Shown in pieces: positions 27,538 through 36,811 of a stretch of 64,000 nucleotides of DNA (positions within the stretch are counted from its first letter, which is position 1; every line of letters starts with the position of its first letter). The translations under genes were made by a program, and so were the position numbers. Source of the DNA: JAAYJR01 sp964540755 (GTDB lineage Bacteria; Bacteroidota; Bacteroidia; Bacteroidales; Prolixibacteraceae); NCBI GenBank assembly GCA_964540755.1, contig CAZIOB010000167.1:21829-85828 (forward strand), given 5' to 3'. The notes below the pieces were generated by a model that saw only the letters and a program-made list of their open reading frames with translations, did not search any database and was not told the origin of the DNA.

Positions 27538-27746
27538 TACAACTTTATTTTATTCAAAAATAGCACAAAATAGGTCATAAAAAAAGTTCAAAAAATTTTC
27601 ATTTACCAATTTATAAACATCAGGTCGTTAAATACCGGGCAATAACATTAATAATTTTTTGAATGTGATTTACTTTGAACTTTGTAACTTTACTTTTTTA
27701 AGTATTTTACTGTATTTTTCTGTACGTTATCACTATTTTTAACTCG

Positions 27747-29828
27747 TTGAGTAAAAATTTACACCATATAATTGCGGAAAAGCTATGGGCCGACAGTTCT
27801 CAGACTGAAAAAAAACGGCTTTATGAAATGCTTATTGTTGTAATGCTGATACAGCTTGCAACTCTTTTCAACTTGATCTTCAATCTGATTGACAGTTATC
27901 CCGATAACTGCCTTCTGTGTGATTCAGGGATGGTCATAGCATCATTTCTGGCTTTTGTATGCCTGCTTAACAGGAAACAGGACTGTGTATTAAACACTGT
28001 CTATTCTGTACCTGTTTTTATATATGCTTATTACATTTCTGATTTTGCCCCGCACCCTCCCGTTTCCGAAACTATCTGGTCGTCATTATTGTGGCTTCTG
28101 GGTGGTGCCTTTATTATAATGTACTTTACCAAATCAGATTCCAAAATTATTGTCTATTCAATTATCTCTTTTTTTACTCTGGCCGTTCAGTTGCGTAAGG
28201 ATGGCAGTTTAATCGATTCATTTTTATCTTATCCGGCTGTGATGACACATCCTTTAATTGCATTTCTTATTATAATTACAGGTACTTATGTATTAAGGAT
28301 CAAATACAGGAAGTCGGCCGAATCACTCTCCGGTGAATTAAAATCACTATACCAAAGTGTCTCTAAGGTGTTCAGGAACTCAGTATTTCCAATAGCAGAA
28401 ATCAAAGCAGAACATGATAATGAAGGGAATGTCATAAAATTACGGATTGAAAAAGTAAATAATGCCTTTGAATCGGCATTTAATATTAACCTATATGAAG
28501 TAAAAAACCAGGAAGCCAATTTCATTTTTGAACTGATATCTAGGGATCACTTTGACCTGAATAAAATACTTCTCTTCGATAATAAAAAAATCAGGGAAAT
28601 ACACTTTAAAAAACTGGAACGATGGTATAAAATTCATATTCTGAAACCGGATTATAACACCTTTTATCTTATTTTGGAAGATATTACCAAAGCTAAGAAA
28701 AAACTGGCGGAACTGGAGAGCGGCAAAAAACGTTATAAGGTTTTGCTTGAGGCTATCCCGGATATGTTTTTTGTCATTGGCAAGGATGGTATATATGAAG
28801 ATTTTGTTATTAAAGAGAGTGACCTTTTCAAACTGGAAGATGCAAATATTGTAGGCAGCAGTATTTATGATGTGGGTTTTCCAAAAAATATGGCAGAAAA
28901 AATTCATCAGTGCATTAACAGCTGTCTTAAAAACAATTCTCTGGAAACGATAGAATATTCGTTAAAAACACATCACGGAACATATCTTTTTGAAATGCGC
29001 CTTGCAAAACTGAATTCAAATTCTGTAATTTCAGTGGCAAGAGACATCACACGAAGAAAAAATGCAGAGTTTAATCTTGAACGGGCGAGAAAAAAAGCAG
29101 AAGAGAGCGACAGGCTGAAATCAGTATTTCTTACTAACCTGTCACATGAAATACGCACCCCGCTTAATATTATAACCAATTTTACCAGAATGCTTACAGA
29201 AGGCGGCCTGGGTAAAGCAGAACGTACAGAACTCTCTGATGCCATTTTCCAAAATGGAGCCCAGCTGTTGAATATGATCAATAATACCATCCACTTATCA
29301 AAGATTGAGACTGATTCTGTGGATATCTCAATGGATTTTTGTGAAATAAATCATTTAATGAGAGAGGTATATAACCATTATAAACCTCTTATACCAGATG
29401 CCAGAAAAGTTGAAATTTACCTTAACCTTGATGTTCCCAACCCCTCTTTTGGTTTTGTTACCGATGCACGCATGCTTAAGGAATCTCTGCAGATACTTGT
29501 TGATAATGCTGTAAAATACACTATGCACGGTGAAATTAATGTCGGCTATGAAATGCATCGTAATAATGAAGTGAGATTTTTTATTTCCGACACTGGCATT
29601 GGAATACCAGAGGAAGAGAGACAAAATATTTTCAGCCGCTTTTACAGGGTAAAAAACGAAATCAACGATACTACTTCCGGTTCCGGACTGGGATTACCTA
29701 TTGCCCAGCATTATATAAGCCTGTTGGGAGGTGAACTGCAAATGGAGACAAAACCAGGGGAAGGAACAAATATATGGTTTTCACTCCCTTTCAGAGAAGG
29801 AGAAGGCTATTTAAGAGTTGTAAGCTGA
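27747..29828 (+). CDS. Membrane sensor histidine kinase with PAS domains
   Basis: The protein has 693 residues from a TTG start at 27747; the first ATG (27828) would cut the cytoplasmic stretch before the first helix. About six membrane helices cover 28-180. A PAS-like part (about 195-320) and a second PAS (about 325-440) follow. The HisKA domain has the phospho-acceptor in SHEIRTPLNIITNF (about 468), and the HATPase domain carries ILVDNAVKYT, DTGIGIPEEE and GSGLGLPIAQHY. No receiver domain and no adjacent response regulator gene is present, so the partner is elsewhere. Signal unknown. Confidence 0.92.
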   Translation: MSKNLHHIIAEKLWADSSQTEKKRLYEMLIVVMLIQLATLFNLIFNLIDSYPDNCLLCDSGMVIASFLAFVCLLNRKQDCVLNTVYSVPVFIYAYYISDFAPHPPVSETIWSSLLWLLGGAFIIMYFTKSDSKIIVYSIISFFTLAVQLRKDGSLIDSFLSYPAVMTHPLIAFLIIITGTYVLRIKYRKSAESLSGELKSLYQSVSKVFRNSVFPIAEIKAEHDNEGNVIKLRIEKVNNAFESAFNINLYEVKNQEANFIFELISRDHFDLNKILLFDNKKIREIHFKKLERWYKIHILKPDYNTFYLILEDITKAKKKLAELESGKKRYKVLLEAIPDMFFVIGKDGIYEDFVIKESDLFKLEDANIVGSSIYDVGFPKNMAEKIHQCINSCLKNNSLETIEYSLKTHHGTYLFEMRLAKLNSNSVISVARDITRRKNAEFNLERARKKAEESDRLKSVFLTNLSHEIRTPLNIITNFTRMLTEGGLGKAERTELSDAIFQNGAQLLNMINNTIHLSKIETDSVDISMDFCEINHLMREVYNHYKPLIPDARKVEIYLNLDVPNPSFGFVTDARMLKESLQILVDNAVKYTMHGEINVGYEMHRNNEVRFFISDTGIGIPEEERQNIFSRFYRVKNEINDTTSGSGLGLPIAQHYISLLGGELQMETKPGEGTNIWFSLPFREGEGYLRVVS

Positions 29829-29895
29829 AAAATAAATCTCACCGAGCTTTTTCTCTTTAAAAATAAAACTCAATTTTGTTTTTTCGGGTAATAAT

Positions 29896-29927
29896 TTTGA
29901 AGGAATTCTTTTTTATATATAGATTTG
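29896..29927 (+). promoter_or_regulatory. Promoter of the sulfate transporter gene
   Basis: TTTG (29896-29899) and TAGATTTG (29920-29927) are separated by 20 bases, a full match to the Bacteroidota housekeeping promoter. Transcription should start near 29934, about 50 bases before the ATG at 29983. Confidence 0.7.
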
Positions 29928-29982
29928 ACAGGGACTAACATCAACATTATATGACCGAACCTGTTAAATCATTACTTATTTG

Positions 29983-31788
29983 ATGACCCTTGACGGATAT
30001 ATTGTATTAGCAGTGATTACCCTGACAATCATTGTACTCGCAAAAGAAATCATGCGGCCGGGTCTGGTTTTTTTTACCGCAGCAGCCGTCCTTACAGCAA
30101 CAGGAACAATATCAAACCAGGAAATGTTGTCAGGGTTCTCGAACAAAGGAATGATAACAGTTGGCATACTCTTCCTGGTAAGCGAAGGAATCCGGCAGGC
30201 AGGAGTACTCAACCGGGTTGCTCAAACCTATTTGCCGCATAAAAGGACACGAATGATTCTCCTTATGCCACGTATAATGTTACCGGTATCGCTTTTATCA
30301 GCTTTTCTGAACAATACCCCTGTTGTTATTATTTTTGCCCCAATAATCAAAAACTGGACTGAAAAACTAAACCTCTCTTCAAAAAAATTCCTTATACCTT
30401 TATCTTACGCAACTATCTTCGGTGGCATGTGCACCCTTATAGGAACATCTACAAATCTCGTTGTTCATGGTTTATTGCTTGAAAACGGATATGATGGTTT
30501 TAGTATGTTCGAACTTGGCAAGGTGGGTATCTTTATTGCAATTGCCGGCACTTTATACATTACAGTCTTTGGAAATAAATTACTTCCGGGTAAAAAACTC
30601 CTCCTGAATAATAATAGTGTAATCAATTCCAAAAATTATAACTATGATGTGATTATACCGGTGAACAGCAATTACATCGGACTTGAAATCGCAAACGGAA
30701 GAATGAAGGAATTGAAGAATCTGATAGTGAAATGTATTGAACGTAATGGAGAGGCTATAGATACAAGTAAAGGCACTATAATACTAAAACCGGAAGATAA
30801 GCTTCTGCTTGCCGGCAAATCAGACCGGCTGAACGTCATCCTTGCAAACGATAATATACAGTTAAGAGGCATTGATCTGATAAAAACAGTTCCCAAAGAG
30901 GAACTCAAGCAGTACGAAGCAGTTATTTCACCCAGGTTCCCGGGGATAAATAAAACCATCACGGAATTCAATTTTTTCGAGCATTATGAAGCTGTTGTAC
31001 TGGCCATACATCGTAATGGTGAACGTATATCCTCGAATATTGACAAACTAAAACTTAAAGCAGGGGATAATCTTGTTTTGCTTACGACCGACAGGTTTAT
31101 TCAAAACTGGGGCGAATCAAAAGTTTTTTATCTTACCTCATATATCCGGGATTACCGGACTACCGGGAGTTTTTGGAAAAAATGGATGTCATTCATTATA
31201 TTATTATTAATGATCTTCGGGGGTACTGTCGGACAATATTTCCATTCACCATCAGGAATAACTTTCGATATGTTCTTCTTTGCTACTCTTGCAGCAGTGC
31301 TTTTAATCCTGCTTAAAATCATGCCTCATCAGAAATATACCAGGGCAATAAGCTGGGATGTACTTATTACAATTGCCTGTGCCTTTGCAATAAGTAAGGC
31401 TATGCAGAACTCAGGAGCTGCTGAATCACTTGCCCGTACCACTATTAATTTTGCAAGAGGCTTTGGTCCTGTAGGTGTCCTTGCTGCTCTTTATATACTT
31501 ACAACTATTTTTACGGAGATAATAACTAATAATGCCGCGGCAGCTCTTGTCTTCCCTGTTGCTCTTGCTGCAAGCCAGCAGTTGAATATCGATCCGAAAC
31601 CTTTTTTCGTAGCCATTGCAATTGCTGCTTCTGCCAGCTTTGCCACACCTATAGGATATCAGACAAATTTAATAGTACAGGCGATTGGTAACTATAAATT
31701 TACAGATTATCTCCGGATCGGCCTTCCCCTTAACCTACTGGCTTTTATACTTTCAACACTGTTAATTCCCCTGTTTTGGAATTTTTAA
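29983..31788 (+). CDS. SLC13/DASS-type anion permease with two TrkA-C domains, probable sulfate transporter
   Basis: The protein has 601 residues. Membrane helices cover about 1-195 and 400-601. Both SLC13 signature halves are seen: FLNNTPVVIIFAPI, then GTSTNLVVHGLL in the first half, and FTEIITNNAAAALVFPVALA, then SFATPIGYQTNLIVQ in the second. Two TrkA-C-type cytosolic domains lie in the central loop (about 220-380; LLLAGKSDRLNV and NLVLLTTDRF). The next two genes activate sulfate, so the likely substrate is sulfate; relatives also take dicarboxylates. ATG 29983 is preceded directly by an in-frame TTG. It lies 106 bases upstream of cysD. Confidence 0.88.
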   Translation: MTLDGYIVLAVITLTIIVLAKEIMRPGLVFFTAAAVLTATGTISNQEMLSGFSNKGMITVGILFLVSEGIRQAGVLNRVAQTYLPHKRTRMILLMPRIMLPVSLLSAFLNNTPVVIIFAPIIKNWTEKLNLSSKKFLIPLSYATIFGGMCTLIGTSTNLVVHGLLLENGYDGFSMFELGKVGIFIAIAGTLYITVFGNKLLPGKKLLLNNNSVINSKNYNYDVIIPVNSNYIGLEIANGRMKELKNLIVKCIERNGEAIDTSKGTIILKPEDKLLLAGKSDRLNVILANDNIQLRGIDLIKTVPKEELKQYEAVISPRFPGINKTITEFNFFEHYEAVVLAIHRNGERISSNIDKLKLKAGDNLVLLTTDRFIQNWGESKVFYLTSYIRDYRTTGSFWKKWMSFIILLLMIFGGTVGQYFHSPSGITFDMFFFATLAAVLLILLKIMPHQKYTRAISWDVLITIACAFAISKAMQNSGAAESLARTTINFARGFGPVGVLAALYILTTIFTEIITNNAAAALVFPVALAASQQLNIDPKPFFVAIAIAASASFATPIGYQTNLIVQAIGNYKFTDYLRIGLPLNLLAFILSTLLIPLFWNF

Positions 31789-31844
31789 AATTACTTTCCT
31801 CCTTTTATCCGTAAACAGTCAAAGGCGGGTTGCAATAAAAATTT

Positions 31845-31852
31845 TATCTTTG
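31845..31852 (+). promoter_or_regulatory. -7 box upstream of cysD
   Basis: TATCTTTG matches TAnnTTTG, 43 bases before the cysD ATG. The -33 region shows no clear TTTG, so this may be a secondary promoter within the sulfate operon. Confidence 0.4.
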
Positions 31853-31894
31853 TCTGCATTCATTTCTTCTGTAAATATTTTTTGGATATAATCA

Positions 31895-32803
31895 ATGAAA
31901 AAATACAGTTTAACAAATCTAAAGGAGCTTGAGGCAGAATCCATTCACATTATCCGTGAAGTTGCGGCCGAATTTGAAAATCCGGTGATGCTGTATTCCA
32001 TTGGCAAGGATTCCTCGGTAATGGTTCGCCTTGCTGAAAAAGCCTTTTATCCGGGCAAGGTGCCCTTCCCGCTGATGCACATTGATTCTAAATGGAAATT
32101 TAGGGAGATGATAGAATTCCGGGACAATTATACAAAAGAGAAGGGATGGAATCTTATTGTGCATTATAATAAAAAAGGTTTTGAAAAAGGAATTGGCCCT
32201 TTTACACATGGCAGCAAGGTACATACAGATGTTATGAAGACCGAGGCCCTGCTCGAAGGATTAAGCAAGTACATGTTTGACGCTGCTTTTGGAGGAGCCC
32301 GGCGTGATGAGGAAAAATCCCGTGCCAAGGAACGGATATTTTCATTCCGGGATAAATTCCACCAATGGGACCCGAAAAATCAACGTCCCGAATTATGGGA
32401 TATTTACAATGCCAGGGTTCACAAAGGTGAGTCCATCAGGGTTTTCCCTTTAAGCAACTGGACAGAGCTGGATATCTGGCAATATATCCGTCTTGAAAAT
32501 ATCCCAATTGTGCCACTCTATTTTGCAAAAGAACGGCCAATTGTTGATATAGATGGCAATCTGATACTGGTTGATGATGACCGTATGCCAAAAAAACTCG
32601 CTCAAAAGGCAACAATGCGGAAGGTAAGGTTTCGCACCCTTGGTTGTTATCCCCTGACAGGAGCAGTAGAATCGGAAGCCGATACAATTGAAAAAATAGT
32701 TGAAGAAATGATGACAGTTACAAGATCTGAACGAACAACCCGCGTTATAGACTTTGACCAGGAAGCAAGTATGGAACAAAAAAAGAGAGAGGGATATTTT
32801 TAA
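31895..32803 (+). CDS. cysD: Sulfate adenylyltransferase subunit 2
   Basis: The protein has 302 residues, the normal length. The PP-loop ATP-pyrophosphatase motif YSIGKDSSVM is near 37-46, followed by PLMHIDSKWKFREM, AFGGARRDEEKSRAKER and RVFPLSNWTELDIWQYI. It makes adenosine 5'-phosphosulfate (APS) from sulfate and ATP, driven by the GTPase CysN encoded next. The spacing to cysNC is 113 bases. Confidence 0.97.
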   Translation: MKKYSLTNLKELEAESIHIIREVAAEFENPVMLYSIGKDSSVMVRLAEKAFYPGKVPFPLMHIDSKWKFREMIEFRDNYTKEKGWNLIVHYNKKGFEKGIGPFTHGSKVHTDVMKTEALLEGLSKYMFDAAFGGARRDEEKSRAKERIFSFRDKFHQWDPKNQRPELWDIYNARVHKGESIRVFPLSNWTELDIWQYIRLENIPIVPLYFAKERPIVDIDGNLILVDDDRMPKKLAQKATMRKVRFRTLGCYPLTGAVESEADTIEKIVEEMMTVTRSERTTRVIDFDQEASMEQKKREGYF

Positions 32804-32916
32804 AAACCCAAATGACAACAGAAACCGGATAGGGATCAAAACAGGGAAACAATATAGCATATCAGCCAATATTATGCAGCTGTTGATTATTTATTCAACA
32901 ACAAAAAAATTAAAAT

Positions 32917-34836
32917 ATGGAAAAAACTCATCCTGATATAATCAAATTTCTTGACCAGGATCAGCAGAAAGACCTTCTCCGCCTGCTGACAGCAGGATCA
33001 GTGGATGACGGCAAATCAACACTGATAGGCCGGTTGATGTTTGACAGCAAGATGCTATACGAAGATCAGCTGCTTGCACTGGAACGCGACAGCAAGAGGA
33101 TGGGTCATGCCGGAGAGGATATCGATTATGCCCTGCTGCTCGACGGATTAAAAGCAGAACGGGAACAGGGGATAACAATTGATGTTGCTTACCGCTATTT
33201 TTCCACAACAAAAAGAAAATTTATCATTGCCGATACTCCTGGTCATGAACAATATACGCGAAATATGATCACCGGCGGCTCAACGGCCGGTCTCGCAATA
33301 ATTCTCATTGATGCAACAAAAGGAGTGATAACCCAGACACGCAGGCACACTTATCTTGTCTCTCTTCTGGGCATCAAACATGTAATGCTGGCAGTGAATA
33401 AAATGGATCTTGTAAATTACGATCAGAAAGTATTTGATGATATATGCAGGGATTATTCAGAATTTGTAACACAATTATCCATCCCTGATGTCAATTTTAT
33501 TCCCCTTTCAGCACTTAAAGGTGATAATGTAGTGGAATTGTCAGATAATATTCCCTGGTATCATGGAAAAAGCATGCTCGAATTCCTGGAAACAGTGCAT
33601 GTCAGCAGCGACCGCAACTATGATGATTTCCGGTTCCCCGTGCAATATGTTTTGCGTCCCCACCGCAATTTCCGTGGCTTTGCGGGAAAGATCGCATCAG
33701 GTATCATTAACCGGGGTGATACAATAATGGCCCTTCCATCCAGGAAAATTTCAAAAGTAAAAAATATTCCTGTTTACGACGGAGATCTTGAGCAGGCTTT
33801 TACACCGCAATCTGTAACAATTGAACTTGAAGATGAAATAGACATTTCCCGTGGAGAAATGCTTGTGAGCCCCGACAACCTGCCGCGAACAGGCCGCCAC
33901 TTCGAAGCGATGATCGTTTGGATGGATGAGGAACCAATGAATACTTCAACCCAATTTTCCCTGAAACATACAACCAGCACGACAAGGGCACGAATAGACA
34001 CTTTACGTTATAAAGTAGATGTCAATACCTTGCAAAAAAGCCAGATCGAAAAACTGCACCTGAATGAAATAGGACGTGCTGTTCTGACAACAGCCAAACC
34101 ACTGTTTTTCGATCCTTATAATAAAAATAAAAATACCGGTTCATTTGTTCTTATAGATCCTGTATCAAACAATACTGTTGCAGTGGGAATGATACTTGAC
34201 AAGATGAGTCCGGATGAACTCCCCTCAAGAATAACCGAAAAGGATAAAGAAAAAATTGACAGCGGTGTGGGACTTATATCCGAAAAAGATTACCTGGAAA
34301 AATATAATCAGAAGGCTGCAACAATATGGATCACCGGACTTCACGGATCAGGGAAAAACCGTCTGGCTTTCACGCTTGAAAAAAGACTATTCCAACTCGG
34401 AGCAACCGTCGTTTTACTTGATGGCAGCACTATACGATCAGGACTGTCACGTGAGCTCGATTTCTCGCCTGCTGACCGTGCAGAGCATCTGCGTCGTGTG
34501 GCGCACATTGCAAAAATACTTAACGATCAGGGCATAATAGCTATATGTTCCTTTATTTCTCCGCGAGAAAATATTCGCGACCAATGCAAACAGATAATCG
34601 GCAGGAAAAGATTTCACCTTATTCATATGGATGCAGGTCTGGACTATTGCAGGAACAATAAGCCAAAGCTATATGAAGAAGCAGAAAAGGGATTGCTTAG
34701 TCATATGCCTGGTATTGACGAACCATGGGAAAAACCAGAAAATGCCGTAATGAATTTAGACCCGGAAAAGACAACCAGAAATATTGAAAGGATAATAGAG
34801 TATCTATCTGAAAATAAAATATTTCCGCTTCGGTAA
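32917..34836 (+). CDS. cysN: Sulfate adenylyltransferase GTPase subunit fused to an APS-kinase-like domain
   Basis: The protein has 639 residues. Residues about 15-235 form the GTPase domain (GSVDDGKST, DTPGHEQY, NKMD), and about 240-430 the two EF-Tu-like barrels. Residues about 462-639 are a CysC-like APS kinase domain. CysN powers APS synthesis by CysD. The CysC part departs from active kinases: the P-loop reads GLHGSGKNR with Asn where Ser/Thr should bind magnesium, DGDN is DGST, and the usual RDxKGLYKKA segment is RNNKPKLYEEA, while FISPRE is kept. PAPS formation by this domain is therefore doubtful. The CysN half looks fully active. Confidence 0.95.
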   Translation: MEKTHPDIIKFLDQDQQKDLLRLLTAGSVDDGKSTLIGRLMFDSKMLYEDQLLALERDSKRMGHAGEDIDYALLLDGLKAEREQGITIDVAYRYFSTTKRKFIIADTPGHEQYTRNMITGGSTAGLAIILIDATKGVITQTRRHTYLVSLLGIKHVMLAVNKMDLVNYDQKVFDDICRDYSEFVTQLSIPDVNFIPLSALKGDNVVELSDNIPWYHGKSMLEFLETVHVSSDRNYDDFRFPVQYVLRPHRNFRGFAGKIASGIINRGDTIMALPSRKISKVKNIPVYDGDLEQAFTPQSVTIELEDEIDISRGEMLVSPDNLPRTGRHFEAMIVWMDEEPMNTSTQFSLKHTTSTTRARIDTLRYKVDVNTLQKSQIEKLHLNEIGRAVLTTAKPLFFDPYNKNKNTGSFVLIDPVSNNTVAVGMILDKMSPDELPSRITEKDKEKIDSGVGLISEKDYLEKYNQKAATIWITGLHGSGKNRLAFTLEKRLFQLGATVVLLDGSTIRSGLSRELDFSPADRAEHLRRVAHIAKILNDQGIIAICSFISPRENIRDQCKQIIGRKRFHLIHMDAGLDYCRNNKPKLYEEAEKGLLSHMPGIDEPWEKPENAVMNLDPEKTTRNIERIIEYLSENKIFPLR

Positions 34837-34990
34837 CTCTGAACATAGCCGGTGTTTTTCAATAAGCCGGGGAATTTACAAATAGCTAATATGGATAACA
34901 GGGGGTCAATGCCTTTTGTTAAAAACTGGAAACTTTGAATAAGAACATCACAAAAAATTAAATTTTAACTGTCTTTTAACAGAAGTTCAG

Positions 34991-36028
34991 ATGAAAAAAG
35001 GATCAAAAATATTAGTTACAGGTACGGCCGGATTTATTGGATTTCATCTGGCACGCAAACTGCTTAAGCGGGGAGATACAGTAGTTGGAATCGATAATAT
35101 CAATGATTATTATGATATCAGGCTTAAATATGACCGGCTGGCAGAAACAGGTATCACCAAAAATGCTGTCAGATGGAACAAAAAAGCCAAAAGCACAAAA
35201 TATGACGGCTATACATTTATCAGGATGAACCTTGAAGACCGTCAGCAGATAACAAAACTTTTCAACCGGGAAAAATTTGACAGGGTATGCAATCTGGCTG
35301 CACAAGCCGGTGTCCGCTACAGCATTAGCAATCCTGCAACATACATAGACAGTAATATTACAGGATTCTTCAATATCCTGGAAGCATGTCGCCACAATAA
35401 AGTAAACCATCTCGTATTTGCCAGTTCATCAAGTGTGTATGGGAACAGCAAAAAAATGCCGTTGTCAACAGATGATCCGGTTGACAATCCTGTAAGCCTG
35501 TATGCAGCTACAAAAAAAAGTAATGAGCTGATGGCATATACCTATAGCCATCTGTATGGGATACCGGTCACCGGTTTGCGTTTTTTTACCGTATATGGCC
35601 CCTGGGGCAGGCCGGATATGGCATATTACCTCTTTACAAAGGCTATACTCAACGGCGACACTATTAAAGTATTTAACAAAGGAGAACTTTACCGCGACTT
35701 TACTTATATTGATGATATTACAGAGGGCATTATTAATGTGCTTGATTCACCGCCTGCAAACAGAAATGAATCAGGGGATAATACTCCCCCATACAAAATT
35801 TATAATATTGGCAATTCAACACCTGTAAAGTTACTCGACTTTATAGAAACCATAGAAAAAGCCCTGGGCAAAGAGTCATTAAAAGAGTACATTGATATGC
35901 AACCCGGTGACGTATATAAGACCTTTGCCGATGTAAGCAGTTTGAAGAAAGATTTTGGTTATTCTCCCGGAACATCACTGGAAAAAGGAATTGGGAAATT
36001 TATAAAATGGTACAAAAAACGAGTATAG
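34991..36028 (+). CDS. NAD-dependent sugar epimerase, UDP-glucuronate 4-epimerase-like
   Basis: The protein has 345 residues. It is an extended SDR: the NAD-binding GTAGFIG near 12-18, DNINDYYDIRLKYDRL (typical of the UDP-glucuronate epimerase group), NLAAQAGVRYSI, the catalytic Ser region FASSSSVYG, the YAATKKSNELMAY Tyr-Lys pair, and RFFTVYGPWGRPDMA. It converts UDP-glucuronate to UDP-galacturonate for surface polysaccharide. It follows cysNC by 154 bases; sulfated or uronic-acid-rich glycans would link the two, but that is only a suggestion from position. Confidence 0.92.
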   Translation: MKKGSKILVTGTAGFIGFHLARKLLKRGDTVVGIDNINDYYDIRLKYDRLAETGITKNAVRWNKKAKSTKYDGYTFIRMNLEDRQQITKLFNREKFDRVCNLAAQAGVRYSISNPATYIDSNITGFFNILEACRHNKVNHLVFASSSSVYGNSKKMPLSTDDPVDNPVSLYAATKKSNELMAYTYSHLYGIPVTGLRFFTVYGPWGRPDMAYYLFTKAILNGDTIKVFNKGELYRDFTYIDDITEGIINVLDSPPANRNESGDNTPPYKIYNIGNSTPVKLLDFIETIEKALGKESLKEYIDMQPGDVYKTFADVSSLKKDFGYSPGTSLEKGIGKFIKWYKKRV

Positions 36029-36085
36029 GAATTACGAATCTTGAATGACGAATGACGAATTTTCGACAAATTACAAATTTCGAAT
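36029..36085 (+). repeat. Degenerate short tandem repeat (GAATGAC-type)
   Basis: The stretch after the epimerase stop consists of irregular 7-10 base units related to GAATTACGAAT and GAATGACGAAT, including a direct GAATGACGAATGACGAATT. Such runs are common in Bacteroidota intergenic DNA. It lies between the end of the epimerase gene and the 3' end of rnpB. Confidence 0.55.
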
Positions 36086-36142
36086 GACTCATATTGATGA
36101 TTCACTCCTTGAAAATGTTCTTTGCCTTGAGTCACAATAATA

Positions 36143-36549
36143 AAAGGCAAGGCCTGTAAGCCGGGTTCTGTAATCCCATATACCGGGATCCTTTATCATT
36201 TATCTTGTCCGGTCATCACTGACCGGCTCAAGCAGCCTACCCCTCCTGATATCCGTTGTGCTGACGGAAACAAAACGGGCCGTTTTGCTGAACCGCAACA
36301 GCGGCTCTGATCAGGATATACTTGGCTTTACAACCCGTGAGGTGTACGGCCGGCTATGTCACCATAGCCACCGGTGGGCTTTTACCCCGCCTTTTCACCC
36401 GTTCCCTGCAATTAAAAAACCGCAGGGTGGTTATTTTCTGTTACACTTCTATCCCCTTCCAGGGATCTTCCTGTTAGGAAGCACGGTGCCCTGTGTTGCC
36501 CGGACTTTCCTTCCCGGCTTATGCCGGAACGATAAAGCGGCCTGCCTGA
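36143..36549 (-). ncRNA. rnpB: RNase P RNA (type A)
   Basis: On the minus strand the conserved elements occur in order: the P4/J3-4 segment GGAAAGTCCGGGCAACACAG near the 5' end, AGGGTG-type GGGTGAAAAGGCGGG, the GGTAAAAGCCCACCGG-type J11/12 region, and the 3' GGAGGGGTAGGCTGCTTGAG block, ending in ACAGAACCCGGCTTACAGGCC, where the 5' and 3' ends pair in P1 (AGGCAGGCC with GGCCTTGCCT). It matures tRNA 5' ends. The 5' end is placed from the promoter at 36555-36562, the 3' end from P1; each may be off by a few bases. A second inverted repeat TTGCCTT/AAGGCAA (36122-36150) overlaps the 3' strand of P1 and may help 3' formation. Confidence 0.96.
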
Positions 36550-36554
36550 CTGTA

Positions 36555-36562
36555 CAAAATTA
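36555..36562 (-). promoter_or_regulatory. -7 promoter box of rnpB
   Basis: On the minus strand TAATTTTG matches TAnnTTTG exactly and lies six bases before the start of the RNase P RNA. No TTTG is found at -33. Confidence 0.6.
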
Positions 36563-36563
36563 A

Positions 36564-36722
36564 TCATTTTCTTTTAATAATGACCATGGTTGCTCCATAG
36601 CCATATTCCTGAAAAAAAGCATTTTGAAAAGAATATTTCGGAAATTTGGATTTCGGCAACCCGGATACTTCCTGCTTCAGTATATCCTGTCCTGCATCAT
36701 TAAAAAATTTAACCCTGTCTCC
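36564..36722 (-). pseudogene. 3' remnant of an Smr/DUF2027-type gene
   Basis: On the minus strand a 52-codon open stretch bounded by TAG and TGA and lacking a usable start reads like the C-terminal end of an Smr domain: GQDILKQEV, then FPKYSFQNAFFQEYGYGATM and VIIKRK at the end. The pattern of a short helix followed by a YGYGAT-type strand matches the last strands of the Smr domain in Bacteroidota DUF2027/MutS2-like proteins. Everything upstream is gone, because the queA promoter follows immediately. The TGA lies only two bases before the rnpB -7 box. Confidence 0.6.
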
Positions 36723-36787
36723 CTACTTTTATCCCCTTAAATAATTTTCTTAAAATTACAATAATTTCCCGGATCAGTTTTTTGGAT

Positions 36788-36795
36788 TAATTTTG
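36788..36795 (+). promoter_or_regulatory. -7 promoter box of queA
   Basis: TAATTTTG matches TAnnTTTG and lies 16 bases before ATG 36812, giving a leader of about 10 bases. Confidence 0.55.
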
Positions 36796-36811
36796 TACAA
36801 AAACGGAGCCA

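Noticed and set aside
36029..36085. CRISPR-like array
   Set aside because: The GAATGAC-type units are 7-10 bases long and irregular, without spacers of constant length, and no cas gene is near.
36122..36150. Intrinsic terminator of rnpB
   Set aside because: The inverted repeat TTGCCTT/AAGGCAA is real but has no T run and overlaps the P1 helix of the RNA, so a processing role is more likely than termination.
36258..36563. Protein-coding frame on the plus strand
   Set aside because: It is antisense to the RNase P RNA, whose conserved elements explain the sequence.
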